Shown here piece after piece: positions 9,204 through 20,355 of a stretch of DNA of 26,891 nt. The stretch's first letter is position 1. Each line of letters opens with the position of its first letter. The position numbers were made by a program, and so were the translations under genes. The DNA is from Multifurca ochricompacta (lineage: Eukaryota; Basidiomycota; Agaricomycetes; Russulales; Russulaceae). The notes under the pieces were generated by a model. That model ran no database searches. It worked only from the letters and a program-made list of their open reading frames with translations, and was not told the origin of the DNA. The stretch is taken from the NCBI GenBank assembly GCA_022496185.1, contig WTXG01000386.1, positions 1-26,891 of the forward strand, in the 5' to 3' direction.

Positions 9204-11278
9204 AGTGAGGGTGCAGCACAAGATGATGATGCCACTACTCGTCCTCGTCCCTCCCCCTCGTCGCCGTCGTCGTCGCCCCGAAACATTCCGTCTTTAGAGA
9301 TCCTGGAGATCCCGGCCCGTATCGACATTCGCCCTCGTCCACTCAGTCATCACTCATTCATCTGCCCTCCTTCTCTTCCTCTCTTCATCTCTTCCTCTTT
9401 GTTTGACACCGTGACTGCCCTTGTTACCATACCTCTAGCAGATTGTCTCAATCTTTCTTTCGTCACCTTTGTCGTGGTTAGCTGGATGGATGCCATCTCT
9501 CTGTGAGGCCAGTAATTGTCGTGCGTCATAAGATACAATTTCCCTCATACACTTCTACATGTTACTCTTTCTACTTGCTTTTTGATTTCGGCTTGTTCTA
9601 CACAAATCACATGTATATAACGACTTGTAATTTGACCTTTTTGAATGTCAGCATCTCTTTTCCCTGCATTCAGATCCATGTGCTTCAGCCTTCAAGCGTG
9701 GCAAGCGGCTACTCATCGATCTCAACTTGTCGCTCCTCTCTTTTCTCCCCTCTTCCTCTTCTCTACTCCCTTGCGGAACCCCTCTCAATTTATAACTCAC
9801 ACGGCCCTCAAGTCGTACGAATTGGTTGACCTAATGAGGTAGAGTCAGTAGATTCCCCTCCCTCTTCAAACCTTTATACCCGAATCTCCATCGGTTGCAC
9901 CCTGCGACCTTGTCTACGCCGACAAACTAACATGCCTCAGAGAATCCAACGTGTTAGAATTACAAAGAAATTCTCTGTTACAACAAGAGTGCCGTCTGCT
10001 CCTCCCATACTTCCCTCGCTGACAGTTTCTACATCAACCGATATTACCAAACGCTCACATCTTGTCTTCCCTTCACCAGTTTTGCATCTGCGCCGTCAGT
10101 TCCATTCTCAGCTCTAGTCTCTATTAACCCCCAACTTCCCTCGTCTTCCGAGCCCATACCCTCTGCAGATTCAGCTTTCCCAAACTCTTCACCGGCTCTC
10201 GTATCTAGATATCTCAGCGGTATTGCACCTATTCTACTTACAATCTTATACGCCACGCAAAATTTTTGATCCCTTCACAACAGCTTACCGTCTTAGGCCA
10301 GAAACCTTCTTCGTCAGAAAATTCCTGAGCACCCTTGAGATTCGACAGTCTCATCGTCTCCGACCCTGGCCTTCGCTCCTACAACGAACAATCTAGTACA
10401 GACCTCTACCCAGCCGCACTCGCCCCCCTTTGTTCTTCGTCAAAAGAAAAGAAAATTTTCTCCCTGCCTGATCCCGCCACACCAAGTCGACTGCCTTACG
10501 ATGAGCGGTAGGTCATGCGTTTGTAGGCGACTATAGCCAGAGGTTCAGACCAGACATTCCACATGGCGTGCTCACTTGCTCATATGACGCCTCATCGTTA
10601 CATGGAACATGTCTTCTTTTACTGTCCTCGATTCTTTGGAGTCTGTCACCAGCTAGCTACCATCCACCCCCCCCCCAGCTCCTGCTTCCGCGCCCGTTCC
10701 TGCTCCTAGTGCGTTGAGCCCTGTGAAGATCCTTCTCGGTTTGTCAGTAAACCCACGGAAATTGCGGTCCGACACAATTAGCAAGGAGCAGTGATCCCAC
10801 TGACGCACGGATGATTGATCCTAAGGGATTGAACACTCGGTTATGAAGCCGAATGCGCCTGTTTCGAACACGTCAGTATGTATTGCTGATCGAGATCCCA
10901 GCGAGTAATGGTTAAGCCCAGCAGTGAGCCCCAGCAGTGAGCCAATAACGCAGACAAAGTTGATAGAGATCCCAGCCAGTGAGAGCATGCGCAACTTTTA
11001 CCATCAGCACGCTGAGTAAATTTGTGGCAATACTGCAACGATCCAAGCTAGATTCATATAACACTGGAAGGCTATCGTAGGAAGTCTAAGGTGAAAGACA
11101 ATACTCGCGCCACAACATCACGTATCACCTCGAGATTTCAGCTTGACTGAAAAAAGGATGAAAAATTAGACAACCAACGGGAAAAATCTGTCGACGGAAT
11201 AGGGAGAGGAAAGAATATAGGAAGTCAAGGGGAGGGTAGAAGTCACGCGACCACCAGAATACAAGGTGAGCTAACACT
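9204..11278. other. Long intergenic region between F-box copies 2 and 3
   Basis: CT- and Ser/Pro-codon-rich low-complexity sequence with several short frames (such as 9129-9506 and 9932-10117) that show no recognised motif, no clear splice pattern and no paralogue in the window. A poly-C run lies near 10668-10676 and a short direct repeat at 10917-10941. The right end includes the 3' flank of copy 3. I cannot support a gene, although a decayed element cannot be excluded. Confidence 0.45.
10917..10941 (+). repeat. Short direct repeat, 12-bp units
   Basis: CCCAGCAGTGAG occurs at 10917-10928 and 10930-10941. Related degenerate copies (GAGATCCCAGC plus an AGT core) flank it near 10892 and 10966. 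Probably a decayed minisatellite. Confidence 0.6.
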
Positions 11279-13082
11279 TTATCTCGCAGATTGTCCTCTT
11301 TCTCCTTGCAATAACCTTATCAACCCTTCCGGAACCTTTTCCGACTCTATCTCCTCTCCAGTAGCTGCGCCGAGCGCCCCAGCAGATTCAAGGGTGTTTG
11401 GAACCCAAGTAATCCTGCGCCGTTCAGAAAAACCCATCCCAGATCCATCGACAACCCCCACACGGGAAATCCGACCTCTCCTTCGAATCTCAAATGTCAT
11501 ATTGGGTCCAGGTCCAAATTTTCTTTGTACGATGCAAACACTCTCCAACCTAGGAAGGACACTCGGTGCATCATCGCCCTCCCACGCCGACCCCAGGCAT
11601 TCCACCGCATCGTCGTGCAGTTCCAATTTTTCTATCCCGTTTAGCTTCGACAGTAACCTCCACCAATATGACTTCGGGAGGTCTCCAGGGCATGCACCTA
11701 GTTCTAGCGTCCGCGCCCATGCTGTGGCGCCCAAAAGGTCGCAGAGCTCACCCACGTGAAAGATCGGGCTCGCGTCCACGAGGCTTGGATCTGGCTCTTC
11801 ACCATTCATTGTCTGGGGGCTCGCGCACCAGCTGAGATTGAAACGGAATGCAGGAACTTCAGATTCTGCGGTTGAGACAGCAGTCCGGGCTTCGAATGTA
11901 CCTTTCTCCTGCACGCCGCGGAGATAAATGTGCTGGATACCATTTCCAGCCTCGATGACCGGTGAAATGGCGGCGAACACTCCCATGCTCCATCCACTGG
12001 CAGGAAGTATCGCCGTGTGCATGTACAGTGCCCTCCTGGCGCCAGCAGGTAATACGAGTCGCGAGTTAAGCAACGCAAAGAAGTGAGGTGACGACATGTG
12101 GACTACGAAGTCCATGAGATGCGGCATCTCTATTCGTGGTTCGCGTGGTGCATCTGTGTGTTTCCAATGTATAGAACAATCCTTCAGCGCAAAATATGCA
12201 AGAGAGCGCATCTGACGTAAAGCCTGCAGTAGATCCAAAAAGGGTATTTTTTCGGCGCATGTGAAGTGAGTGATTCCAGATAACAGCGAGCGAGGCGCAA
12301 TGATGTAAGAGGATGAGAAAAACAACTGCAGGTGACGGATCGGTGCCTGGCCCCCAAACAGACCTTCAGGAAGAACAACAGGAGAATCAAGTTCATTAAG
12401 AAATAATGAAAAGGTGTGAATCGGCGTCGGGGTACTAAGGGCATCTAAAATCTTGCGAATGTCTTTGCACCTTCCATGAAGACTGAGGGAGCCCATCCTC
12501 GAGAAACCGGTTAGTATAGCAATAACGTCTTCAGCAGCCATCCGGGGTTGCGGTATCATATTGCGTCGAGGTGACTCTCGAGGGCCAACTAGGATGTTGA
12601 TATCTATGAGTGCCGGTTCAGATCGTTCGATGAATGTCTTGGCCCAGCGGAAACCTAACTGGGAGGTAATTGGTGTTGTGGCCCAGAGTGAGTGATAGCT
12701 GAGTGCAACTGCGCGCCAATAACGGCATACATGGGTGACCTTTATCCACCATGGAGGGCGTTTACCAAATGGCCAAGGGGAAGGCAACCATGTGGCGGTA
12801 CAGAACATGAAGATCCGCTGGAGAATTTCGACAGGAAGGTCAGGAATGGTGTAAGTTGGAGGTGACGGAGGTGACGAAACCGAAGCTGGGGAAGAAGAAG
12901 ATTGATGGCCATCGACCATGGGTGTGTGTCTATAAAATGAATTATCAGGGAGCTGTGACTTAACCAGGAATCTGTGAGGCTTGCGCGTACGATTGGGGAG
13001 GCTTGTTTCGTTTTTGATGAGACCGCTTAGCTTTCCGCCGCGCACCTCTCTGGGGATCTTGCTCTTGCCCTTCTTTACTCAT
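11279..13082 (-). CDS. F-box protein, array copy 3, two exons
   Basis: Exon 1 is 13082-12991 (ATG at 13082, MSKEGQEQDPQRGARRKAKR), intron 12930-12990 (61 bp, GTACGCG donor, TTTATAG end), exon 2 12929-11279; 580 residues. The exon-intron layout matches copy 2, with the same phase and intron length. The basic tail of exon 1 (KRNKPPQS) is shared, but the first 23 or so residues differ because the 5' DNA was replaced. An in-frame ATG in exon 2 at 12919 (MVDGHQSS) could serve as an alternative start. The F-box begins at about residue 59 (IPDLPVEILQRIFMFC), then WIKVTHVCRYWRAVALSYHSLW, then the long leucine-rich family region. Presumed SCF adaptor with unknown substrate. High similarity to copy 2 in coding and flanking sequence indicates a fairly recent tandem duplication. 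Confidence 0.87.
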
Positions 13083-13145
13083 AGTTGGTGTTCTCTGTGT
13101 CTAGTTCCTGAGTGCTGACTTCGAGGATAGAGGATAGAGGACCGT

Positions 13146-13252
13146 TAATAAACAATTGAAATAGGTACAGAATATCGGTTCCGTAGGGCATTATAACACA
13201 TGACACAGGAATACGAACGTACTTGAGTCAGGATTTTGTGACTCATAGGGAC
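13146..13252 (-). promoter_or_regulatory. Promoter-proximal block shared with F-box copy 2
   Basis: Matches the 9124-9203 block. TGAGTCA at 13224-13230 and TGACTCA at 13239-13245 form a closely spaced pair of Gcn4/AP-1-type sites about 140-165 bp upstream of the start codon at 13082. The function is inferred. Confidence 0.45.
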
Positions 13253-16200
13253 TCGAGAATACTGTTCGTGCCTGTTGTGTTGACATATTATGGGAGATTA
13301 ACAATACAAGGCTGTCGTAGCCCGCCCTACCTGTCAGTAATAGTTATAGTTTAGTTCAAACACTTTCTCCGAGTCGTGTTAGTTAGATGACTGAGATCAG
13401 ATCAGTATTGCCATTGTACTGATCTGATTCATGTTCATCTTGCGTGCGCGCACAAGTCACTATATACAGTATTTCCACACTCCAAAGACCCTCTGTCGCG
13501 GTGAATGCAGCCTCAACTTATGAGGTGAATCATTCTCAATGAAGAAGGGGAGAGAGAGGTCACGTACGCGTTGGGAATTTGTCGCATCCCCATAGCTGTT
13601 GACTCGGACCGCTTTCACACGTAACCGCAATGGAGTCGAGTCGAGTCGTCGAACCAAAGCCATGGCCTCCCCTCATTTCTGAAAGAACACCACGGAAGAC
13701 ACCCACCAGACTTCTTCAGCTCCAGCGTTGACCTATCTACATACGTGGAGAAAAGGAGAGCAGATATATTGATGGCACGTGGGGATACCAAGCGAGCCAA
13801 GCCACACAAACGCGTAACGCAAATCGCATGTCTCTGAAGATCTTACAGCATGAATGACGCCTGAGTGTAATCGATAAAAGATGAATGACAAAAGATAATA
13901 GATAAAAGATAAAAGAAAACAGACCCTTCCGAGCCACCACGCACAAGCAACTATCAAACCCTTCCGAACCTTCTCGGAGTGTGTATAACCCGCGGCCGCG
14001 GTGCCAGTTCGGTCTCTGTGTATGGATCCTATAACTTTATCGGTTTCCTGGAGGGAGGGGGGGGGCGGGCGAATGGTGCGTTATGTGACGGTGACCAAAA
14101 TCCGTCCTCGCACACATCTACAAGACGAGAATTTGGCTACGCTTCTATAAACCCATAAACCGGACTCCACCCCCCTCCCCCTTTCTGAACACACCCACAC
14201 ACATGATGCGCCCCACCTTTTGTAGTACCCAGAACGAGGAGAGCGGCGTTGGAAGAGAGGAAGGGGATCTTTGAGGAGCACATTGACACTCCGCCTTCTT
14301 CGCTCTTCGCACGCGTAACTCCAGGACTTCTTGAGACGCGCCACGCTTGCAAAAAAAATCTAGCTTCTAATATGACGTTTGGCCGGTCGCGCGCGAGTAA
14401 ACACGTTAAACACGAGTCCGTGTGCCCTCAAGTGTAAGATTGGTGTTGATATTGATGTGGAACTCAGGGTTCCGGCAGTGCTCCACACTCATGACTGCCC
14501 GGCTCCAGCTCAACATCACCCTTCCCCCCCCTCCCCCTTCTTCCCTTCCCTCGCCTTCTCCCAAAAAATCAAATAGCAATCTTCCACTGTGGAAAGAACT
14601 TATCTTTTCTGCCGTCAGTCTATGTAGGTCAAAAGACAGTACCGGCTCCACAGCATACGAAATAGATGATGACGTTGCGCAAAGAGTTCGAACAACGTGG
14701 GAGGTGGGAACGGTGGGAAGGCAATGACCAAGGTCAGACAGTGAACGGGAATGCGGCCCCACCCCGCCTTTCCCCGCCCCCCCCCCACACGAACGAACGA
14801 ACCCATCAGAAAAAGGACCGACAGAGAAGAAAAGACCTCGTTCGCCTGGACACGAAAAAACAAAAAGGGATAAGTAAAATGTGGTGTCAAAGACGTGGCA
14901 CGTTGCCTTTTCGCTCCCACACACCCTCGGTGCAATTGAAAAAAAATAAAATAAAAAATAAAGAAGATCGATCGTGATGAGTTTATCTATGTGCGGGTAC
15001 CGCATCCCATGGCGGGGGTGTTATCGTGGTTCCCCGTCGACGGATGTTCAACGGTTCAGAAAGGGGCTGACAAGAGATGCCAAACACCCCATCCCCAAGA
15101 TGAGCGCCGGTCGGTTTTGGAGGCGCCGTTTCAAAATAAAATAAAAAGGGCTTTAGGGCATTTGGACCGAGCTCAATCTGATTGGGCGGGGTGATTTTGT
15201 TTTTTTGTTTTTTTTTGTTTTTTTTTTAATTCGAGATGCAAGGACAAACGATAATGTGATTGGGAGCCGCCGCGCATAATAACGGCACGTTTACGACGAA
15301 GGGCATCTCTAAAATCCCACCAGCGACGGCCGGTCGGAGATAACAGATGAAGCGGTTGTTCCACAAAGTAAGGGGGGGGGGGGGGGGCGGTGACCATTTG
15401 GTATGAAAAGTACAGCAGCAGGTGTAAGAGACCTTGTGGCAATACAATATTTGACCCAGAAATATCCTGGAAAGGGTTAGGAATACCGTAAAGTGAGACG
15501 TGGCGGTGAGTGTTTAGTTACCGAAATCCGTTGATGATCATCAATTCGCGCAGATGTCCGTCAGTTGAGAGAACGATCTGTAGAAATGAAAATTCAGTGA
15601 AATAACGTCTCGTTCCGAGGATCTCGGGGATGGGTGAGTATAATTTTAGGGGACCAATGTCATTTTTACAAGGGGAACCCTTTTTGAGTTGACCTTCGAT
15701 AAACCTCATGCTAGCCCTTCCTCACCCTCGTGATGCTTATTCTGCGCAAACTCGCTGAACACGAACACTGATTCTGGGTGGCGTTGAGAGTTCGGCGGTG
15801 GTAATGGTCCTTGGTCGAATCGCATCAGAATGTCGGAAATAGGTACTGAAGGTCAGAGAACCCGCACCTCCGCAATTGGGCCATGACATATAGTAGTATA
15901 TCAGCTCTGAAATCCATTCAGTTCAGTATGTGGGCTCGAACTTATAGTTAGCACCTTGAGAAACCAGCAATTCAACAAGTTTAAATGTGGTGTTCAATGA
16001 AATTTGGGGACTTTCGCGATCGAAGTCCATTGACAAAACTCCCCCCGCGGAAGGTTACCAATAAACATGATAAACAACATCTCTACCATTTCATTCTTTG
16101 TATGGGGAAATAAACATCTTGCACGACCTTATCCGTAATAAAAGGCCGGATTTATTTATAGAAAGGAAAATAAAGGCCGTAGAAATACAACCGAAACAGG
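13253..16200. other. Gene-poor region between the F-box array and the carrier gene
   Basis: Rich in simple sequence: GAGTC units at 13633-13647, ATAAAAG-like units near 13875-13915, G- and C-runs near 14056, 14770 and 15370, AAAAT-type runs near 14940, and T-runs near 15198-15230. The longest frame (14406-15005, minus) is motif-free and crosses these tracts. Between 15737 and 16030 on the minus strand an 81-codon two-exon frame can be drawn (see findings), but I do not call it a gene. Confidence 0.45.
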
Positions 16201-17710
16201 TCACTTTACCGTTACCGGTACAATTGCCTTATTCTGAAGTCAACGAACAACTTGGATTCTGACACAGACATGAAAACGTTACCTTTTTCGTCAATTCGTA
16301 GATGCGCTTCTGACTGGCAAATAAGATGGCAGCAGTCAGCACGCTTTGAAGAAGCTTAGAGCCCACGCCCTTGTAAATCCCGCCGATGCCCTCTTCAGCA
16401 ATAATTGTGCGCAGACCGTGCAGACCGGAACGATAGCGAGCTGCAGCAGCGTGACCAGCCTGCAGACGTGACTTTACAACTCTGCGAAGAGGATTGTCAG
16501 AACTTCCATTCTTGATGATTATTGTTCCCAAAAAAAAAAAAAGAAACCCGTTTCCGACCATGCCGGCACGCGTACGGAAGTGTTGACTTACATATATGGG
16601 TATGTCAGGCCTGTCGCAACTACCAAATAACATGTGGCGCATCAACATCACATCACATCTTCAGACTTTTTGAACCGAATAACCCACTAAGCTTCGAGAT
16701 GGCGCCAAGTAGGAAGAAGTCCCAATCAGTGAGTAGTACACTGACGCGTCCGACCCTGCGACGGGCGGCGCACAAGTGCGTTCTTGAGCTGCTCGAAGAC
16801 GGTGTATTGAAGTACAGGATTTACGACAAGAACGAGAGCAGGACCGAGACCGCGGAAGAATACAGTAGGACCTCCTGTATTCAGGAGACGCGCAGCGGTC
16901 GCGAAGACCCCAAGACGCCTTGATTGTGGGGACGTGGCAGCCTCAGTGGGAGGACTCACATCCATCCCACTAACAGTTTGTGCAGTCTGGATTACCCAAA
17001 CAGGGTTGGAGGTGACAGTCGTCGCCGTACCTGAATTATTATTTTTTGTTTTTGTTTTTTCTCAAAAACAAAAACATGACACAGGTACAACGAATAAAAG
17101 GGCGAACCAGCTATTAGCCCAGCAAGAATCGATTCGAGGGTCGAAAGTGCTTGTGTACCACTCCGGGATCGGACAATGATGCCCTTTGTGCTCTCGTAAA
17201 AGTAGTAATACACACTAAACCATACCAGCGGCGAGTATTGAGAACGAATAAGAGTACCAAATGAACAGAAAATTAAGCGGCGCACCGTTGGTCACGGCAA
17301 CACCAAGAAGGCTAGAATTAAGCCCATTGTAAAGTCCAAAAAAGCCCTCGCGCTTCAGAATATCAACGACAGCCTGATAGGTTGACTGCGTGCCAATGTC
17401 AATAACAAAGAACAACGATCGCGATTCCCGGGTCCGGGTAAATAATTTTTTTTTTTTTTTTAAAGAAAAAAGGGCGGAATTTCTACGGGAAAGCCGGCAT
17501 TCACCTTTTTTTCGTTCTTCGTCTCATTTGCGGCACGAGTCGATAGGAAGACTAACGGGCTAGGCGCACTTGGGTGAGAACGGAAAACGCCGCGAAAATA
17601 GCGGAAATTATGAACTATTTGAGCGTTATGAACACTCACTACGTCGCTGTCATAGCTAGAATGCCGCCTGCGGCGCCTGCGACGGAATGGATGAAAGAGT
17701 CACTGGCCAT
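16201..17710 (-). CDS. Mitochondrial carrier family protein, PMP47/PMP34-like, two frame breaks
   Basis: Probable peroxisomal solute (adenine-nucleotide type) carrier. Eight exons on the minus strand: 17710-17640, 17559-17505, 17385-17286, 17214-17108, 17030-16688, 16619-16592, 16481-16283 and 16233-16201 (stop at 16201). The start MASDSFIHSVAGAAGGILAM and the three carrier signatures, YPLVFLSTR, NPVWVIQTAQ and YPYIVVKSRLQ, mark the three repeats. GLYNGLNSSLLGVAVTNG, VYYYFYESTKG, LSTLESILAGLIAG and DWDFFLLGAISKL fit the PMP47 branch. Two breaks exist. At the exon 3/4 junction one base is missing (AACG joins TGTG). In exon 5, between FEQLKNALV and LLTDWD, there is one base too many (CCC near 16759-16762). 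Without the final 49-bp intron the frame would end VTFSCLCQNPSCSLTSE. The substrate is inferred from family only. Confidence 0.8.
17048..17075. repeat. Perfect 12-bp inverted repeat inside a carrier intron
   Basis: GTTTTTGTTTTT at 17048-17059 and its exact complement at 17064-17075, separated by TCTC. It lies within intron 17031-17107, between the donor and a T-free acceptor region, and could fold as an A/T stem in the pre-mRNA. Confidence 0.8.
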
Positions 17711-17789
17711 GACTGTATGATAATATTGGTATTATCAGTCAGGGTTGGCAAACTGAGGGTTTTTATATCTAGTTGTTTAATGTTACCCT

Positions 17790-18003
17790 CACGTGTCCCG
17801 AGTCGGGAGAGTGAAAGAAAAGGAAAGGTCAAAAGGTGAATACGGGATTATGCGGGGTCTGAGAGTTGAGCGTTGAGCGTTGAGGCTTGAGGAAGTGGTG
17901 GGATCTCATTGGCTGGTATTGGTATTGGTAAGTAGTCAAAACCGGGCCGAGAATTCAAGTGTTATGAGCTGACTAAATCACGTGAAATTGTCTCGTGCAC
18001 GTG
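17790..18003 (-). promoter_or_regulatory. Three CACGTG E-boxes upstream of the carrier gene
   Basis: CACGTG at 17790-17795, 17979-17984 (inside the 8-bp palindrome TCACGTGA) and 17998-18003, at 80-293 bp upstream of the carrier start codon at 17710. CACGTG is the core site of fungal bHLH factors such as Cbf1. Binding is not shown. Confidence 0.4.
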
Positions 18004-18380
18004 AGTGTAATGGGAGATGGGAAATGGGGAAATGGGAGACGGGAGGGATGGAAATAGCGGCGGCGGGGATGTGATGTGATGTTCAATGTTCGGTAGTACT
18101 ACTATGACTATGACCATAGGCTATGACCTATGATGTTTGGGGTTCACTTGTTATTAGAACGATGGGAAAAGATTTTAGAAAAAAAAAAAAAAAGGAGTAG
18201 AGTGTTCGTAAGTCCCTCATTTTTGACATTGCACATCATCACCTGAACAGAAAAAAAAAAAGAAAAAGAAAAACAAAGGTGTTCAACGCCACCATTCACC
18301 TTAAATATCTCAGGACAAAGATGGGGAACTCATTGTGTAATGCTGATCTTCGGATGGAATGTCCAGCGCATTGAAGAATT

Positions 18381-18400
18381 CGAGTCGAGTCGAGTCGAGT
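18381..18400 (+). repeat. CGAGT pentanucleotide microsatellite, four units
   Basis: Four perfect CGAGT units. The same pentamer, in another phase, occurs as three units at 13633-13647. Confidence 0.8.
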
Positions 18401-19086
18401 CGTTATTGGTCCGCGGAACGCCATCTTATTCGGCGTCTCTAATCATCATAGCAATAGCAAACAAGTCCATTGCAACTCTTTAGCTACGCCACACCAACAA
18501 GTTGACCCCAGATGGAGTTAGGCCGCTCCGTAAATCTTAACAAGTTGACACAAGTCCAGTCCGTGCGACTTTGAATATCCTGTCACGGTAATACTGCTGG
18601 GTGTATGCGGCCTCAGTCCCATAGAACCTTCGATTCGTTGCGTCTTCATTACTTCTTGTGAGCAACAGAGTCGGCTATGTTCCCATGGCTAAAGAAGAAC
18701 GCACTCAAAGTGGTCAGTTGGTGACTGTTCGACACGACGATGGCGTATACATGCCAAATTATTCGTGAAGGAGACAGAACGGCGATAGAGAAAGCGCGTG
18801 GAAGGAACCCGATAACGATTTCGTACTATTCCTTCCTGGCAAGAATTAGTTGTGGATTGTTGCCTGGTGTATCTAAGAGGTATGTTTGTTTAGATCTATC
18901 TAGTAACCTAACCTAATACTTGGATGACTTGCTAACCGCCGGGACGAAAATATATCCCTCAGATAATCTGCGACCGCAGTATAAAGACCCTCAGGTTGAG
19001 ACCAGCAAAGACCAGCATCCACAGGTGCAGTTTCCTCTTAGCTTTGCTCTTTTTGCTCTCTCCATACTTTTTGCACAAAAAACACG

Positions 19087-20355
19087 ATGCTTTCTCTTCT
19101 CGTCGCAGCACTCCTCATTGTTCCTTCTGCTAACGCGTTCTGGCGTCTGCCTTGCGCCAAACCAGTGCTCGACGCTCGCGTCGATCCCATCGTCAGCCCT
19201 GGAAGGGCGAGCAGCCATGCCCACACCGTTATGGGCTCTAGTGGTGCGTACACCCTCACATGCGATAATGGTGAACTTGACAATTCGTCTAACTTGTCCC
19301 ATTAGCCATTGGGTTAAGCACAACGTTCGGAGACTTGCGTAATTCTCAGTGCACGACTTGCAAAGTTAGAGACGATAAATCTGCATACTGGATCCCCGAA
19401 CTTGTAAGAGAGCTCTCAAGCATGTGGATGCCTCACCCCAACTGACTGCCGATTCAAGTATTATCAGTACTCGAATGGATCTTTCCAGGCTGTCAGCCAC
19501 GGAGGAATGCTCGTGTAAGTCTCCAAAAGCGGCTTTAATAGTAAAGGTACCCTAATTAGTGTTTGCAGTTACTATATCCAGCGTAACGCCCCCAGTGAGA
19601 CAGTCCAAGCATTCCCAGATGGCCTTCGCATTCTCACAGGAAACCCATATGTACGAAGCTACGCGGGTACCCCAGAATCGCGAGCCATCTCCTGGATGTG
19701 GTTAGTCCCTTCTTTCTCGAATTGAATCCCATTACTTGCCTTGTGCTAACGTTGTATGTGTATCTATCAGCCTCAACTTTAACGGCCCTCCTGCGCCGCA
19801 GACCCCAGGATTCACCAACACCAACTGCCCGAGCGGCCTCAGGGCCCAGGTCTTCTTCCCTGGCTGCTGGGATGGCGTGAACCTCGACTCTCCGGACCAC
19901 AAGTCCCATATGGCTTTCCCTGATGGTGTCGACAGCGGCCTGTGTCCATCCTCGCATCCGATCCACCTCGTGTCCCTCTTCTTTGAAGTGTATTTCTACG
20001 TCCAGCCATTCAATGCCCTGAACGACGGTGGCCGTTTCGTCCTCGCGAATGGCGATCCTACTGGTTACGGGCTGCACGCTGATTTCATGAACGGTTGGGA
20101 CCGCAGCGTGCTCTCACGTGCCGTGGCAACGTGCACGGCAGACTCTGGTGTCATCGAAGACTGTCCCGTGTTTCAGAACGAGGGTCGATTCATGGCAGAT
20201 GCGACATGAATGCCTGCTCCGCGACGAACCCTCTCTCCAGCGAGCCCGTCCTCGGCAGCGCCGCCCTACCGCACCTTCCCGGCTGCGTCGCCGTGACAAA
20301 TGGCCCCGCTTCTGCCGGTCCCTCGGACATCGTCGCGGGATGTACGTCTCCGTAG
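19087..20355 (+). CDS. Secreted DUF1996 protein, tandem copy 1, one frame break
   Basis: Five exons: 19087-19243, 19306-19403, 19459-19514, 19569-19700 and 19771-20355. Introns of 54-70 bp have GT-AG ends and compatible phases. A signal peptide (MLSLLVAALLIVPSANA) is followed by FWRLPCAKPVLDARVDPIVSP, HAHTVMGS, FGDLRNSQCTTC, KSAYWIPELYYQYSNG, QAFPDGLRILTG, NCPSGLRAQVFFPGCWDGVNLDS, HKSHMAFPDG and FFEVYF, the standard DUF1996 chain of a secreted fungal family of unknown function. At 20200-20201 one base is missing relative to copy 2 (GATGC versus GATGCC before GACATG), giving a premature TGA at 20207. In the other frame the protein resumes DMNACSATNPL and ends IVAGCTSP at a TAG at 20353. Unlike copy 2, it stops right after the domain, with no Ser/Thr or His-rich tail. 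Confidence 0.83.

Larger units (their letters stand above)
17711..19086. other. Divergent intergenic region between the carrier and DUF1996 genes
   Basis: Holds the 5' flanks of two divergent genes. It contains three CACGTG sites (17790-18003), GTTGAGC repeats at about 17865-17884, an A-run at 18179-18193, CGAGT units at 18381-18400 and a pyrimidine-rich leader just before ATG 19087. No supportable gene. Confidence 0.5.

Noticed and set aside
9129..9506. 125-codon plus-strand frame next to F-box copy 2
   Set aside because: It overlaps the promoter block conserved with copy 3, is Ser/Pro low complexity, and has no counterpart upstream of copy 3.
9950..9990. Imperfect inverted repeat around TGTTAGAATTAC, considered as an LTR or MITE end
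   Set aside because: No matching second end, no target duplication and no internal retroelement sequence could be found.
14406..15005. 199-codon minus-strand frame
   Set aside because: It crosses poly-C, poly-A and microsatellite tracts, has no recognisable motif, and shows no paralogue or splice support.
18179..18193. A-run considered as the tail of a second LINE-like insertion
   Set aside because: No flanking direct repeat and no similarity to the 3' UTR of the 1606-3304 element.
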